64,000 bases of DNA from Phialophora verrucosa (GCA_002099365.1 MSED01000012.1:1-64000); one strand, 5' to 3'; counted from the first letter of the stretch, positions 8,447 through 21,808 are shown. Made by a program: numbers and translations. The notes: a model not told the origin generated them from the sequence alone.

Positions 8447-9297
8447 AGATAGCGTACCTTATAATACTTACTATCTCCTTAACCCTATAGATAAGCTTTA
8501 GGTCTATATAGATAAAGAAATAGCTAGTAGCTATAGTTTCGGGCCTAACCTCGATCTATAAAAGATCGCTAAAGTAATAAAGGGAGAGAGAAATAAAGGT
8601 AAAAGAATAATTATTACTTTAATTATTATAGTATATTAATTTATTTAAATAATATCTATAAAGATATTACCTTTCCTATTAATCCTAAATAAGATAGTAA
8701 TACTTTTAATAATAAAGATTTATTTTAAAAGAAGAAGAAGATTACTAAGGTTACTAATTTAACTTTACTAAATAATAATAATACCTTTACTATATTTAAT
8801 ATTATACTTAAGAGTACTAATATTAATTAGCTTACTAAACTTTACTTTAAGCTTTAACTTAGTAAGATTATAGGGCTCCCGGAAATAAAATAATAAGTAT
8901 ATAAAAAGATTTAAGTATATTTAAGTAAATAGCGGCTAATATTAAAAGCGGTACAAGTAGCGTATCGCGCGAAGCGTTTTAAGAAGCGTAAGGCCTTAGT
9001 CGTGTATAGTACTAATAAAGTAAAAGTATAGATTAAAGGAGATAACTTCCTAGCCGCTTACCTTAACTAAAGGAGGTTTTAGTTATAGACGATTTATTAT
9101 AGAGTTTATTATAGTACTTATAATAAGATAAGTTAATATTTTAACTACTAGAAATTATAGTTTAGTTTAGTTTTATAATTAGATTTAGACTGTAGATCGG
9201 ACGGTTTCGGGTCGGGTTATAGAAGCTTTTATCCGGTCCGATAATAGTACTTAGACACTTTTATCCTATCTAAGCCCGAGTCCGATTAGTTCTAAAT

Positions 9298-9342
9298 AAG
9301 GTTTCGGACGGGTCGGGTTTTACTAAGACCGTCCGAAACCTT
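9298..9342. repeat. Perfect 14-bp inverted repeat (hairpin)
   Basis: AAGGTTTCGGACGG at 9298-9311 is the exact reverse complement of CCGTCCGAAACCTT at 9329-9342, with a 17-nt loop. A related CGGACGGTTTCGGG occurs near 9198. These islands stay GC-rich because they contain almost no CpA, the preferred RIP target. Confidence 0.7.
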
Positions 9343-9440
9343 AAATTTTTATTAAAAATAGTAATAATCTTAGTAATAATTCTAAAAAAAGTAATAAAAT
9401 ATACTAATTATAGTAATTTTTTAAAAAAAAAATTTATTTT

Positions 9441-9590
9441 GGACTGTACTAGTTGTCCGACGGTATAGTCCGACCCCTATAGTGTCTGATTTAATAGGGC
9501 TCTTAGCATTAAATTAGCTATCCGATAAGGCTTAAAACCCTATAGGGTTATACTATCCTATTGGACTATCTAGTGTCTAATCTATAGTCT
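9441..9590 (+). repeat. Small dispersed repeat, copy 1 (MITE-like)
   Basis: About 150 bp that recurs, diverged, at 19786-19923. The shared core includes GGCTCTTAG, AAATTAGCT, CCCTATAGGGTTATA and TGTCTAATCTATAGTCT. The two ends are imperfect inverted repeats of each other (GACTGTA against GACTATA), which suggests a miniature inverted-repeat element decayed by RIP. Confidence 0.5.
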
Positions 9591-9969
9591 AATTAGATTT
9601 ATTAATTAAATTAAGCTAAAGGATATATAGATTATATAACTTATAGTATATATATAGAAGGTAAATATATATATAAAAGTAATAAAAGGCGAATATTAAT
9701 AATCCCTTAAATACTCTTTAGAGCTAATCTATAAAAGTATTATTAATTATACTAAAGGGTTTCTTTCTTAAATATAATACTAAAGATTAAGTATATAATA
9801 AGCTTAAAGCTAGTTTTAAGACTAGTATTATAATAATAAACGCCTTTAATAGTTACTAGTTTAAGGATTATTATAGTAACTATTATAATATCTCCTTTCC
9901 TAGCCCTTTCTTTTATCTCTAGCCTCCCCTTAACCCCCTTACTATATATAGAGTTCTTAACCTTAATAC

Positions 9970-10286
9970 TATTAGTACAAGTCACGTGCTATAATGTAAG
10001 CTTATTCTAGAACAGCCTAGAAGCTTCTAGTACACTTAATTTATAATTAAGCTTACTAATTAAGCTTCTATACCATTTATTATAGTTCTATAGCTAATAT
10101 CCTTTAAACTATATAAGGATACGTCCTCTCCCTCTAGATAGCTATTTCACTAAGTCCTTAATATATTAAGTTACTAATATTAAGAGTTATAAAACTCTAA
10201 AGCGATTATCCGATCACTAGTTACTTCCGCGATTCTACTAATAAGCTATTACTAATATTATAGCTTATTCCCCTATCCTCCGGACA
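9970..10286 (+). repeat. 5' LTR of the copia element
   Basis: 317 bp ending CCTCCGGACA. It begins TATTAGTAC where the 3' copy has TGTTAACAC, so the terminal TG has been mutated to TA here. Confidence 0.92.
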
Positions 10287-13200
10287 GGTTATAAGCCCGG
10301 GTTAGTTATAAACTAGCTCGGATTATCGTTATTCCGGTGCCTATATAAAGGGTTACTATAGTAATAGAGGCTTCCGATCGAAGGCTATACTAATAAGACC
10401 TTCATTAGCCTCACTACCGGTATAGTTAAGCACGGGGGAGGCACGTCCTTATACCTCTCTTTACGCTAAGACGCTAAGACTAAAGCAAATTCTAGGGGTT
10501 AACTAGACCACTTTAGAAGGTTCGGCGCTATACCTAAAATAGAAAGGGTTACTCTACCGAAAGAGGATAACTAGCCCATTCAGTAGACATTAATTTTCAG
10601 AATACGGCGGACCATTCAACTACTAAGCGCACTACGGCGGAGCACTTAAATACCGAGCGTAAATATTGAACCCGGATACCGATAGACCTATAGGTCAACT
10701 AGCCTATCTTAAAGGCTATTTTAAGGCTATATTCGGTTATTTATAAGCTAAAATAAGTAACTAAAGCCTATTCTGGTTCCCTAGGCTTAAAGGCTCCTAA
10801 AATTAGGAGTTCTAGACCCTCCGAATAGAAGCCTTTATTATCGATAAAGGCTATAAATCCGTATTATACCTAGTAGTCCTCTATAACGAATCTAAAGGGA
10901 CCGAAGAGGATTATATAGCTTATCTAAAGGATAGAGAGGCTAAATCGATAAAGGCCGCTGCCTTTATAAGACTAGCTATTAAGGACAGCCCTCTTATTTA
11001 AATTAAAGGGCTAAAAGAGGCTATTACTATCTAGGATAGGCTTAAAGAGCTATACGAGCCGAAGGGGTTTAGTTCTAAGTTCTTAATATATAAAGAACTC
11101 TTTACTACTACCTTACCTAGATATAATAACTCTATAGAAGCCTATCTTACTCGGATTAAATATTTATCTAATAAATTAGCCTCTAGAGGCCTAGCTATTC
11201 CTTCTAAGGTAATTATTACTTATATACTAAATAACCTAATAAAGGAATATAAGTATACTATCGCTATAATTACGTAGAACCTATATACTAATAGCGATAA
11301 AGAGATTAAGCTAAATATAATATTTAGCTACCTTATAGACGAAGCTAAGCGCCTTAAGTCCCTAGAGCCTTAGGAAATAGCTATAAGCGCTAATAACCGC
11401 TAAAACAGCGCCTAAAATAAGCCTAAATGCTCCTATTATTATAAACTAGGGTATTTACCTAAGAAATACTAGAAGAAGCACCCGAATTTAAAGCCTAATA
11501 AGGCTAAATAAGGCTAAAAGACTGAAAATAGGCCTGAAACAACCCTAGTTATAGCCGGGGGTTAACTGGCTAAGGGTTAACTGGATGAAGTTGAGGAAAT
11601 AACGTTATTAACCGCGGATATATATAATCCGTATATCTAAATCCTCGATAGTAGTGCTACTAGGTATATATATACCTATAAGACGCTATTTAGCGATCTT
11701 AGGCCTTATAAAACCAGCCTAAACTGGGGTAAACAGAGTAATATCCTAGTTAACTAGATCAAGACCGTCTAAGTTAAGTTCGGGTTAACTAGCCGAACAG
11801 CTAAAATTAAGGATTGCCTATTTATACCTAAAATAGGCCTAAACTTATTAAGTTTAGGCCTACTACGAAATAAAGGGGTATCGATTAAAATAGGGGCTAA
11901 ATCAGTAACCCTTAATATTAATAAGGTTAAGATCGCTAAAAGTTTCTATATAAGGAACCTTATAACGATTACAACAACCCCTATAAAGGAACAGGCCCTT
12001 ATAACTATAACAGGTAGTTCCTAGTACGAAAGAATAGGCCATATAGGCTCTACAGCATTAAAGGCACTCCCTAAAAAGGCTATAGGGTGTAAATTAACAC
12101 CCGAAGAGGCTGCTGACGACTCTAAATACGAAATATACATTTAGGTAAAGGCTACTAGGAAGGTAAGCCGAATACCGATGCCTAGAGCCTCTAATATACT
12201 CGAAAAGGTTCACTTAGATATATATAGGCCTATTACCCCCGAGACCTTCTTAAAAAGGCGCTATTTCGTCTCCTTTATAGATAATAAAACGCGCTAGGCG
12301 ACCGTTAAACTCCTCACCTCCTATAACTAGCTATATACCGAATTTATTAGCTATATTACGGAAGAGGAAAACTAATTAAATACTAGCCTTAAGCGTTTTC
12401 ACTTAGATAACGCTAAAGAATATAAAATAGAGGAGTTTAAGGCCTTCTTTAACCGAAAGGGGGTTATAATAACCTATTCAGCCCCCTATACGCTAGAATA
12501 GAACGGTATTAGTAAGAGGTTTAACTAAACTATTATTAATAAAGTTTAAATAATACTTATAACCTCTAGATTACTAAAGGCGTTATAGGGTAAAGTATTA
12601 TTAACAGTAACCTATATATATAACAGGACGCTAAACAGCAGCCTAGAGGGCTATATAAGCCCTTACGAGGCCAGGATAGGCACGAAACCCGATATTTCGA
12701 ATATTAAGACTTTCGGGTCTATAGCTTATAAGAAGGAACCGAATAGCCTTCTTAAAAAGCTAGACTAAAGAGCTAGTCCCTATATCTTAATCGGTTACGG
12801 CTTAAACTAATATAGGCTTATTAAGCCTAATAGCCGTACCGTAATATATACTAGAGACGTCGATATACTAGAGGGGGTCTTTATTAAAGACCTCCCAGAC
12901 CTCTTATTAGCTAAATTAGCTAAAATAGAAGGTTAGATTAAGAGTATATCGATAGAACCCCTTAAAATAATATAAGACGAAGAAGGGGTTAACTAGCTCG
13001 AATCGTTTTATAAAGAACTCGAAAATAACGCCGAAACCGAAGACAATTACGCCTTTATATTAACTAACCCGACTTATAAAGAAGCTATAGCCTTAAAAGA
13101 CGCCTAAAAATAGCTAAAGGCGTATAAAATTAAATATAACACCCTAAAAGATAAAGGAACCTGGTCTTTAGTGCCTAGAACTAGAGATATAAAGGTTCTA

Positions 13201-15176
13201 GAAGGTAAATAGGTCCTTAAAATAAAGGATCCTTACCGAAACCCTCTATATAAAGTACGCTAGGTTACTAGAGGCTTTTAACAGTAATATAGGGTCGATT
13301 TCTACGAAACCTTTACGAATACCGTTAATACTATAGCTTAGCGCCTTATTATAGCTGTAGGGGGGTATTTAGACTAGGAAATAAAACACTAGGATATTAA
13401 ATCAGCCTTTACTAGTACTAAACTCCGTAAAAGGGTCTATATTAAATAGCTAAAAGGCTTTAAAGACCTAGAATATCCTAACTAGATATATAAACTAAAT
13501 AAGGCCTTATACGGCCTAAAACAGTTAAGAAGAGAGTAGGAATAGCATCTTAAAGGTCTATTAAAAGCTATAGGCCTTTACCTACTTAAAACGGAGCAGT
13601 CTATATATCTTAATAAGACAGGAGACCTTATACTAATTACCTATATAGACGATCTTATTATACTATCGCTAATAGCTAAAACTATTAAGTCCTTATTCGA
13701 TTAACTAGCCTAAAATATTAAATTAAAGGACTTAGGCGATATAAATAAATTTCTAGATATTAAAGTTATCCGGGACCGAATAAAAAGAGCTATATCTTTA
13801 ATATAAAGTTATTATACCGAAAAGATATTAAAGAAATTCGGTTATATAAATAAAAAGGCTTTAAAGCTCGGATTATCTATACCTATAGGGGCTAAAATAG
13901 AGCCCCTAAATAGAACAGTAAATCTAAAGGATATAAAGGCCTACTAGTAATAAATAGAGGCCTTAATATATCTTATAACGAAAACTAGGCTAGATTTAGC
14001 CTATTTAGTAAGTTACTTAACGAGGTATATAGCGAACCTAGGGCTAGTATACTTCAAGCTTTTAACTAAAGTATAGAATTACTTCTTAAGTACCCCTAAT
14101 TTAGGGTTATATTATTAATCTAAACTAAATAGTATTATAAGCTATATAGATATAGATTAAAGGGGTAATATAAGTACTAGAAGGTTAATAACTAGCTATA
14201 TTATACTGTTCCGGGGCTCCCCTTTATCTTAGAGCTTTAAATTATAGAGAATAGTTGCTTTAAGCTCCTATAAGGCCGAATATATAGCTTTAAAAGACGC
14301 TATAAAGGAGTAGCTTTATCTCTAGAGCCTTCTTAGCGAATTAAACCCTATTCTAGATAAGACCGCTATTAAGTATTCTAAGATATATACCGACTTAAAT
14401 TTAGTAATCGAACTCGCTAAAAACTCTATATATTATACTAGAATAAAGTATATTAATATATAGTACTACTTTATAAGAGAATATATCTAAAATAGGTATA
14501 AACTTCTATAGATACTAATAGAGGGTTAACTAGCTGACGGTCTTACTAAGGCTATATCGAATAAAAAAATAGTTACTATTCATTACCGGTATTGGCCTTA
14601 AAGATATTTAAAAGGATAAAAAGGTACCTACCGCCTCCTACCCCGAAGATATACCTTAGGAATAGATGGCGGATCCGGCTAGAGTTCTCTAATATATATA
14701 ATAACCTATATAGTTAAATAACGCCCCTCTAGACGCTATAAGACTAAATCTAACGATATATAATTAAGAGAACTCTAATCGGGGTATTATAACACTAATT
14801 TTAACTCGGACCCGGGGGTTAACAAGATTAGCCGGACAGCCCTATCCAGTTAAACTAGTGTAGCTAGCACTAGAATAACCCCCTTAATTCCAGGGGTCAA
14901 TAGAAGGGCTTATAACTAATTACGGTTGCCTAAAGTCGACTAATCCTAGGTTAGTAAGAGAACGCCCTAAAGGAGTAATTTAATTAATTTTAATTAGAAT
15001 TCTACTGGATAAATATATTAATATATAAATTAAAATAGTGAGTTTTAATTAGTTAGTATATATAAGTTATATAAGAAAAGGACCTATATACCTATTCGGG
15101 AAGATATAGGTTAACTGTTCGAATCTTAGTACGGTTATTTATTATTCGACAGTCCTAGAATAAGCTTAAGGGGGTA
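10287..15176 (+). pseudogene. Broken copia gag-pol
   Basis: Reading through the stops, family landmarks appear in order. A decayed CCHC zinc knuckle is at 11428-11469, where later Cys and His codons have become TAT/TAC. Integrase is at about 12200-12540, where the third catalytic acidic position near NGISKRFN now reads Lys, consistent with a G-to-A change. Reverse transcriptase has YIDD at 13642-13653 and a copia-type ALYGLKQ just upstream (about 13500). RNase H is at about 14100-14560. The order integrase before reverse transcriptase makes this Ty1/copia. The gene cannot encode a functional protein. Confidence 0.9.
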
Positions 15177-15493
15177 TGTTAACACAAGTCACGTACTATA
15201 ATATAAGCTTATTCTAGAACAGCCTAGAAGCTTCTAGTATACTTAATTTATAATTAAGCTTACTAATTAAGCTTCTATACTATTTATTATAGTTCTATAG
15301 CTAGTATCCTTTAAACTATATAAGGATACGTCCTCTCCCTCTAGATAGCTATTTCACTAAGTCCTTAATATATTAAGTTACTAATATTAAAAGTTATAAA
15401 ACTCTAAAGCGATTATCCGATCACTAGTTACTTCCGCGATCCCACTAATAAGCTATTACTAATATTATAGCTTATTCCTCTATCCTCCGGATA
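15177..15493 (+). repeat. 3' LTR of the copia element
   Basis: 317 bp, starting TGTTAACACAAG and ending CCTCCGGATA. It is preceded by a purine run (AAGGGGG, about 15168-15174) that could be the polypurine tract. Confidence 0.92.
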
Positions 15494-18400
15494 AATACTA
15501 TTAACGGTTTTATAATTTTTTTTTAGTAAAACTTATTTTATAAATCTATTATAATCCTTAAATTAATTTATTTCTATATAAATATATAAATCCTTTAATA
15601 TATAAGTAATTTAATAATTAATATATAAAAGTAATTTTAATTATATTAAGTTAATTAAAAAAGATTATAATAATTAAGTATCTTATTAAGATATATAAAC
15701 TATAATAAAATTATAATAATAATAACTAATATTTATAATTAAGTAGACTTATCTCTTTTTTTTTAACTTAATTAAAATATTCTAGCTATTAAGAATCTAT
15801 TATCTCCTTAAGCCTCTATTATTAAAGCGTGATAAAAGCTTCTCCTTATAGACTTCTCTAAGCTTCTCCTCTTAAGCTTTTCCTTTATCTTCTTATAATT
15901 ATAATAATATTTATTATAAGCTTAATATACTTATTTAAATACCTTTCTCTTAAGCTAAAAGGGTTATCCTTCTAGATTAGAATAATATCGACTTTAACGA
16001 GAATTACTTATTTATTTATAAATATTTAAAAGTCTTTATAATAACTACTACTATAGCTCTAAATAAAGCTTATATAGAAAAGTTTATTCCCTTTTAAGAT
16101 ATCTATATAAAGTACTTTTTTAATTAATAATATAAATATAAATAGTATAAAATATATAGAACCGTTATTATTTAGAATAAGTAAAAAACTAAAAAGTAAG
16201 CGGATACCTAATTATTCTTTAACTAAATTATACGAAAGCGGAATAGAATATTATTTATTTAGTGCTACCTTTACCTTAAGGTACTAGTATATCTAACTAG
16301 TAAGAATATAAGTATAAACCCCTTTAGCTAATATCTTTATAGTTAAGACTATATCTAATACTATAGCGGGATAGAGCCGCTAAAAAGATTCTTCTTAAAG
16401 CGAAAGGTATATTAATAATTATTATAATATTTATTACTACTAAAATTAAATAAATAAAAAATTATATTTTAGAAGATATTATAAAATTTAATTAAGAGAA
16501 GTTTTCTATATAAACTCTTTATATTATTATAGTATTATATCTCCTCTTTTAAGCCTTAAATAATATTAAGTTCCGCCGCTTTATTAAGATAGCCGCCTTT
16601 ATATCTTTTACTACTTATCTTTAGCTCTTAAATCCGATTACCGTATATAATTACCTTAAGGGGTATATTAAGGAATAAACTAAAAAAGTTCTTAAACTAC
16701 TTCCTATAGGCTATAGGTATAAAGATTTCTCTTATAATTAATAGCTAAAGTAGCCCTAATAAGTTATACTTTATAATAGTTCTTAGATAAGTTAACTAAT
16801 ACCTTCTTTATTAATTTTATTAATATTAATATAGCTATTTTATTAATAAAGACTAGAACCTTTAAGAGATATTTATTAATTTTAAGAAGATTATTAGTAA
16901 ATATACTAAAAAGCTTTTTTATAATAAATTTATTAAATTATTAAATAATAATAAAGTTATTATTAATATAATTTACTATTTAATAACTAATAATATAAAG
17001 GATTAATAAAAGATAGCGAAAGAACTTAATATAGCGGTTAAGATCTTTAATAGCGAAATAAGTATTTATTATATTCTATATTTAGTATATATTATTTAGC
17101 TCTTAGTTAAAGCCTTCCTAAAGTATTTTAGAATCTCCGCTAAAAATAATAAAGTAGTTATATATTAAGATAAAAAGACTAAAAGATAATCTATTTATAT
17201 TAAGAAGTCGAAAACTCTTAATATAATTATAGATATACTTTATAAGGTATAAACTCTTACTATTTAATAATAACTACTATAATAGTCCTTTTTAACCGCC
17301 CTTTATCTAGATATATAATCTTTATATTTATATTAATAGCTTATTATAATATAAATACCGCTTTTAAGGCGTATAAATACGCTAATAACCGCTTAACCTT
17401 CTTTAAGATATCGCTAATCGCTAAAACGTTACTTAATATATATTATATCGCGTTAAGCTCCTTATAGATAATATTTATATTTAACTTACGTCCGAAGTTA
17501 AGAAAGATAAATAAATAATATACTTTATATCTATAATAATAGAAAAGTAATATTTATAATATTTATAAGAGCTCTTAGTACCTTTTACCTTATTTACTAA
17601 GGCTATTAGTATATCGGAATCTAGCCTTATAATTTACTTTACTTATAATATATATAATAAACTATTTTAGTATATTAAAATTAAAAAGTAAAAGCTTAGT
17701 CGAAAATAAACCTTATAGAAAGTAAAGATAAGAGATATACTTAATAAAGCTTAAGATATACTCTAGAAGTAGTATAAAACTATAAAAGATAATTTATAAT
17801 ATATCTTTAGTATTACTATAATTCTATTATTAATATATAAAGATAAGTTTTTTAAAGGAGAGAACTAAATAATAAAGGCTAGCTAAATACTATTTATAAA
17901 TAGTTAAGCTTCCTTTATATTAACTATTATAGCGATTAATATATTTAAGCTTAATAATATATTAACTATATAAAATAGCTTATTAAGAAATATATTTCTA
18001 TTATTAATAAGCGAGTAAAGTATAAGCGAAAGGCGAAAGAAGCTTTAACTATTATTAATATTAACGACCTATAACTTAATAGTACTTTAAGCTGTCCGCT
18101 CTAGCCGCCTATAGCTAATAACTTAATTATTCTATCTAATAATAATAACTACTCTAGTTTAGATATTAAATATATTAATTAAAGGGCTTTATATATAGTT
18201 ACCTATCTACTCTTGAAGGCTTATTAGTTTACAAATACTTAAGGTAATAGCCTAACACTAAAGGTACTATTCTATAAGACGAAAAACTATCTATTAAAGT
18301 CTAAACTTAGTAGATATCTTTACTTATTACTAGATAAGTATTATTATATAGCCTATTATAACTAAGCTAACTTATATTAGCTACCGGCGACGAGGGGAAG

Positions 18401-19785
18401 AATATCTTATAGTAATAGAAATAATATAAGAAGCAGTTTCCTATTCTTATAGTTATTACTAAAGACTTTTTCGCTATCTTTACTACTAGGGCCGGTATTA
18501 AATAAATATTTAATATTTCTTATAACTTTATTATTTATTAATATTATAACTTAAAAGGTTCTATAGTATATTTCTTTATATTAGTTATAGTTATTAATAA
18601 ATTTAACCTTCGTGAATTATATAAAGTAATTTAACTTTCTAATAAATAGAAGTTACTAAACCTTAATAAGGATAATAATATAAATAACCTTAGTCTTAAG
18701 GTAAATTATATTAGTAATAATAAAAAGATAAAAGATAAAGAGATATTAAATAATATAGCGGTTAATAATAATAACTTTAATAAAAAAGGTTATATTTCTA
18801 TAGTATTTAATAAATACTTTAATAATAACTTTAGTATTACTTAAGTCTTTATTAATAATAATAATAATAGCGATAATAAAATTAATATTCCTTACTTAAA
18901 GAAAAAGAGAAAATATAGCTTAATAATCGATTTAAGTTAATATAATCTATATATCTTCTTAATAACTATACTAATAAATATAAATAATATATAATTTAAT
19001 ATTCTATTATTATTTAAGAGTTATTATATAACTCTCTCTCTTTATTTATCTATACTTTAAGATAGTAATATATATATAAATTTATCTTAATAAATAAAAT
19101 CGGCTATTAAAACCTCTCTTAGTAGAAGAGAAAAGATATTTATATTTTAGTATCTACGCCCGCGAGGACTTATAAAAGCGATTATAAAAGATAAAGCGGT
19201 ATTAAGATAACGCTATACTATTATTATTAGGTCCCCTAGTCTTAAGAGACTCTAAAGTACCTTTATAATATCGCTTAAACCCTCTTTTATGGAAGTACTA
19301 AGCTCTATTAGTATATTATTTAAGTTAATTATTATCTCTTTAACGGTAAAAGGTAAAGAGCTAGTAAAAGATATATAAACTAATTAATAATTATTATATT
19401 TATTATTATAATTTATATTAATTATAATATAATAAGAACTAAAAATATTTTTTTACTCTTTATTATACTTAATACTTTATATAATAATATTTTTATTTTT
19501 ATTCTTTTTATTTTTTATTAAGGAGGTTTCTATCTTAAGATATTAAATAGTAAATTATAGTAATAGTTAGTATAGCGTTAGAGCTATTAATAAAGATATA
19601 TAGTTAAATGAATAAACGAGTTCTACTTAGCTAAAGATATCTAGCGTCCTATACCTAGCTATACGAAGGGATATAAGCCTTTATTAATATCTATAGAATA
19701 ATAAATATTACTACTAGTATAATACTATATCTATATATAAGATTATTAAGCTAAATCTAAACTAGCCTAAATAGTAAAGCCCTAT
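15494..19785. other. Saturated RIP-degraded DNA, original content unidentified
   Basis: 4.3 kb with almost no CpA or TpG, dominated by TA steps. I looked for transposase, reverse transcriptase and zinc-knuckle landmarks on both strands and found none that I would defend. It probably consists of old transposon copies. Confidence 0.75.
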
Positions 19786-19923
19786 TAGACAGTACTAGTT
19801 TAAATAGAATCTTATTATCCGGTCTAGTAAGGCTCTTAGTATTAAATTAGCTGTCTAATAGAGCTAAAAACCCTATAGGGTTATATTATCTTATCGGACT
19901 ACTCGGTGTCTAATCTATAGTCT
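19786..19923 (+). repeat. Small dispersed repeat, copy 2 (MITE-like)
   Basis: Diverged copy of 9441-9590 in the same orientation, sharing AAATTAGCTGTC, CCCTATAGGGTTATA and TGTCTAATCTATAGTCTA. It abuts the left direct repeat of the following gag-only element. Confidence 0.5.
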
Positions 19924-20026
19924 ATATCTTCTCTTTAACTCTCTTTAGCTTTCGAATTAAGTCGCTATACACTTATAGATAAGTAATATATTTACTATTA
20001 ACTACTAGCGAAGCCCGTCCCTAATA
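19923..20026 (+). repeat. Left 104-bp direct repeat of the gag-only element
   Basis: Matches 21809-21912 over its full length, sharing AGTCGCTATAC, TATAGATAAGTAATATA, TACTATTAACTACTAG and AAGCCCGTC. Most differences are transitions. Confidence 0.7.
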
Positions 20027-20129
20027 TTTTTAAAAGCTTACCCCCGTCTTTAGTCTTTTCCTTCCCTTAAGCGAACTTTACGCGCCCCTATTTAAGTTAT
20101 ACGCGATACGTTATCGCGATAGCACCAAA

Positions 20130-21030
20130 TTAATAATAACTAACTTAGGTAAGCGGGAGCTAGATTTAGAAGGTAAAGAGCCTAAGACTATTAAATAGCG
20201 ATATATATACTTATAGGCTATATTATATAAGCGTCGGCAGCTTTAGGAGATTAAAGAGATAGAGCGAGAGTTAGTAAGAGGGTCGCCAGCGAGTAGTAAG
20301 GTACTTAACTTCTTAAGTAATATAAGTAAAAGGCCTATCTTATAAGACCTTATAATATAGTATTATCGAGCCTTTCTACTACTGCCGTATAAGGGGATAT
20401 CGCTTAAGGAGTTATAAGACTTCTTTTTTAATTATAAGGTTTATTTTAGCGCGGTTAAGGAGTATAATAAATATATATAAATTATAATTATAGTATTATA
20501 CTTATAGGAGAACACTTTATAATAATAAAGCCGACTTAATTATAAATAGCTTATTTTATAAAATAAGTTTAAGTATATATTATAAAATATAATCTAAAAC
20601 CTTATAAATTATATAATAATTATATCCCTAAAGCTAAAAGAGCTATAGTAGGGTAACCTATCGGTATAGGCGCTAGTTATAGCGATTAAGGAGCTTAAGG
20701 ATAAGATCCCTATCCTTATAGATAAGGAATAAAAGGTCTAGATATTTCTTAACTATTTAGAACTAAAGCTATATATAGTAGTCCTTTACGAGGAACGTAT
20801 AATTTATATATAACTATAGATATAAGCCGCTATATAAAGGTTATAAGAACTAGATATAATATAAATACTAAATATAATTAAAGAATAAAGAACTATTAAC
20901 GAGTAGTATATTATTCCTATATAAAGAGTAAGCGAGAGATATATAAAGGAATATATATTAATAAAAGATATAGTTTATTATAAGTATAAATATAAAGGCT
21001 ATATAGTAAAGTAGTATATAGTTATAAAGA
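20130..21030 (+). pseudogene. RIP-broken gag with decayed CCHC knuckle
   Basis: Read through its stops, the frame gives a retrotransposon-Gag-like protein with segments such as FFFNYKVYFSAVKEYNKY. At 20976-21017 the four zinc-ligand positions of a C-x2-C-x3-GH-x4-C knuckle all read Tyr (TAT) around a preserved Gly. That is exactly what C-to-T and G-to-A changes would make of Cys, Cys, His and Cys. I found no polymerase downstream before the right repeat. Confidence 0.55.
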
Positions 21031-21203
21031 TATAGGGAGTCTTTATAGTTTAATATATATAAAGCGTATTTAAGTTATAGATATAACGCTATATAAAGGC
21101 TTTTTAAGAACCTTTAAATAACGCTAATTTACTTTAGTATTTAATATTAATAAAGCCTTATAATTTTAACTAATATATATTTATTATAGTATACTTTAAA
21201 GGG

Positions 21204-21615
21204 CCTATTATATACTTTATAAGACTATAGATTTAGTATATTACTTATAGTATAATAGGGTATATATTAAAAGATATATATTAAATAGGGCTAGAGGCGC
21301 GAATAAGATATATATAATAAGTAAGCCTATTATATACTTTATAAGGCTATAGATTTAGTATATTACTTATAGTATAATAAGGTATATATTATAATAAGCG
21401 TATAATAAGCTATAAGTATAAGATATATATAATAAGCGGGCTTATTATATACTTTATAAGACTATAGATTTAGCGTATTACTTATAGTATAATAAGGCGT
21501 ATACTATAATAGGCGTATATTAAGCTATACTAGCGAATTATACGCGAGGAGCCCGCCTAGCGTATACTTATAGGGCTATAGATTTAATATATTACTTATA
21601 GTATAATAAAGCGTA
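21204..21615 (+). repeat. Four tandem copies of a unit of about 105-125 bp
   Basis: Copies begin near 21204, 21325, 21428 and 21560. Each has a core close to TATACTTTATAAGACTATAG, then ATTTAGTATATTACTTATAG and TATAATAAGG. They lie inside the gag-only element near its 3' end, a usual place for tandem arrays in LTR elements. Confidence 0.65.
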
Positions 21616-21808
21616 TACTACTTTAGTTATATATATTTAGCCGATTTATAATAAATATAAGGGTATTCGAGTTATATATAAGAAGGTTATAAGCCGGTTA
21701 AGAGTCGGTTATATATTAAGGATAATATACCTAGAGAGGGGGGTAATTATTATAAATAAGGGTATATTAAGACCTTAGGGGTTATCTATATATAGCGCGC
21801 GGGCCGTA

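Larger units (their letters stand above)
8452..9969. other. RIP-degraded AT-rich DNA between the gypsy and copia elements
   Basis: AT-rich with stops throughout and no gene that can be read. It contains islands of CpG-rich sequence (about 9190-9345) and a small dispersed repeat (9441-9590), listed separately. Confidence 0.75.
9970..15493 (+). mobile_element. RIP-inactivated Ty1/copia LTR retrotransposon
   Basis: 5.5 kb with two 317-bp LTRs (9970-10286 and 15177-15493) and the target duplication AATAC on both sides (9965-9969, 15494-15498). The LTRs differ at 13 positions by my count, all of them transitions, as expected from RIP. The internal region keeps the copia order gag, integrase, reverse transcriptase, RNase H on the plus strand, with many stops, mostly TAG derived from CAG or TGG. 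It retains more CpA than the surrounding AT-rich DNA, so it was mutated less. Confidence 0.93.

Noticed and set aside
15105..15135. A tRNA-like B box (GTTCGAATC) near the end of the copia element
   Set aside because: No A box at the right distance and no cloverleaf could be drawn.
15494..19785. A Fot1/pogo or hAT transposase in the saturated AT-rich DNA
   Set aside because: No catalytic triad, terminal inverted repeat or target duplication could be placed on either strand.
21204..21615. A CRISPR-like appearance of repeats with variable spacers
   Set aside because: The context is a eukaryotic retroelement. The repeats are about 60 bp or longer and degenerate, and there are no cas genes.
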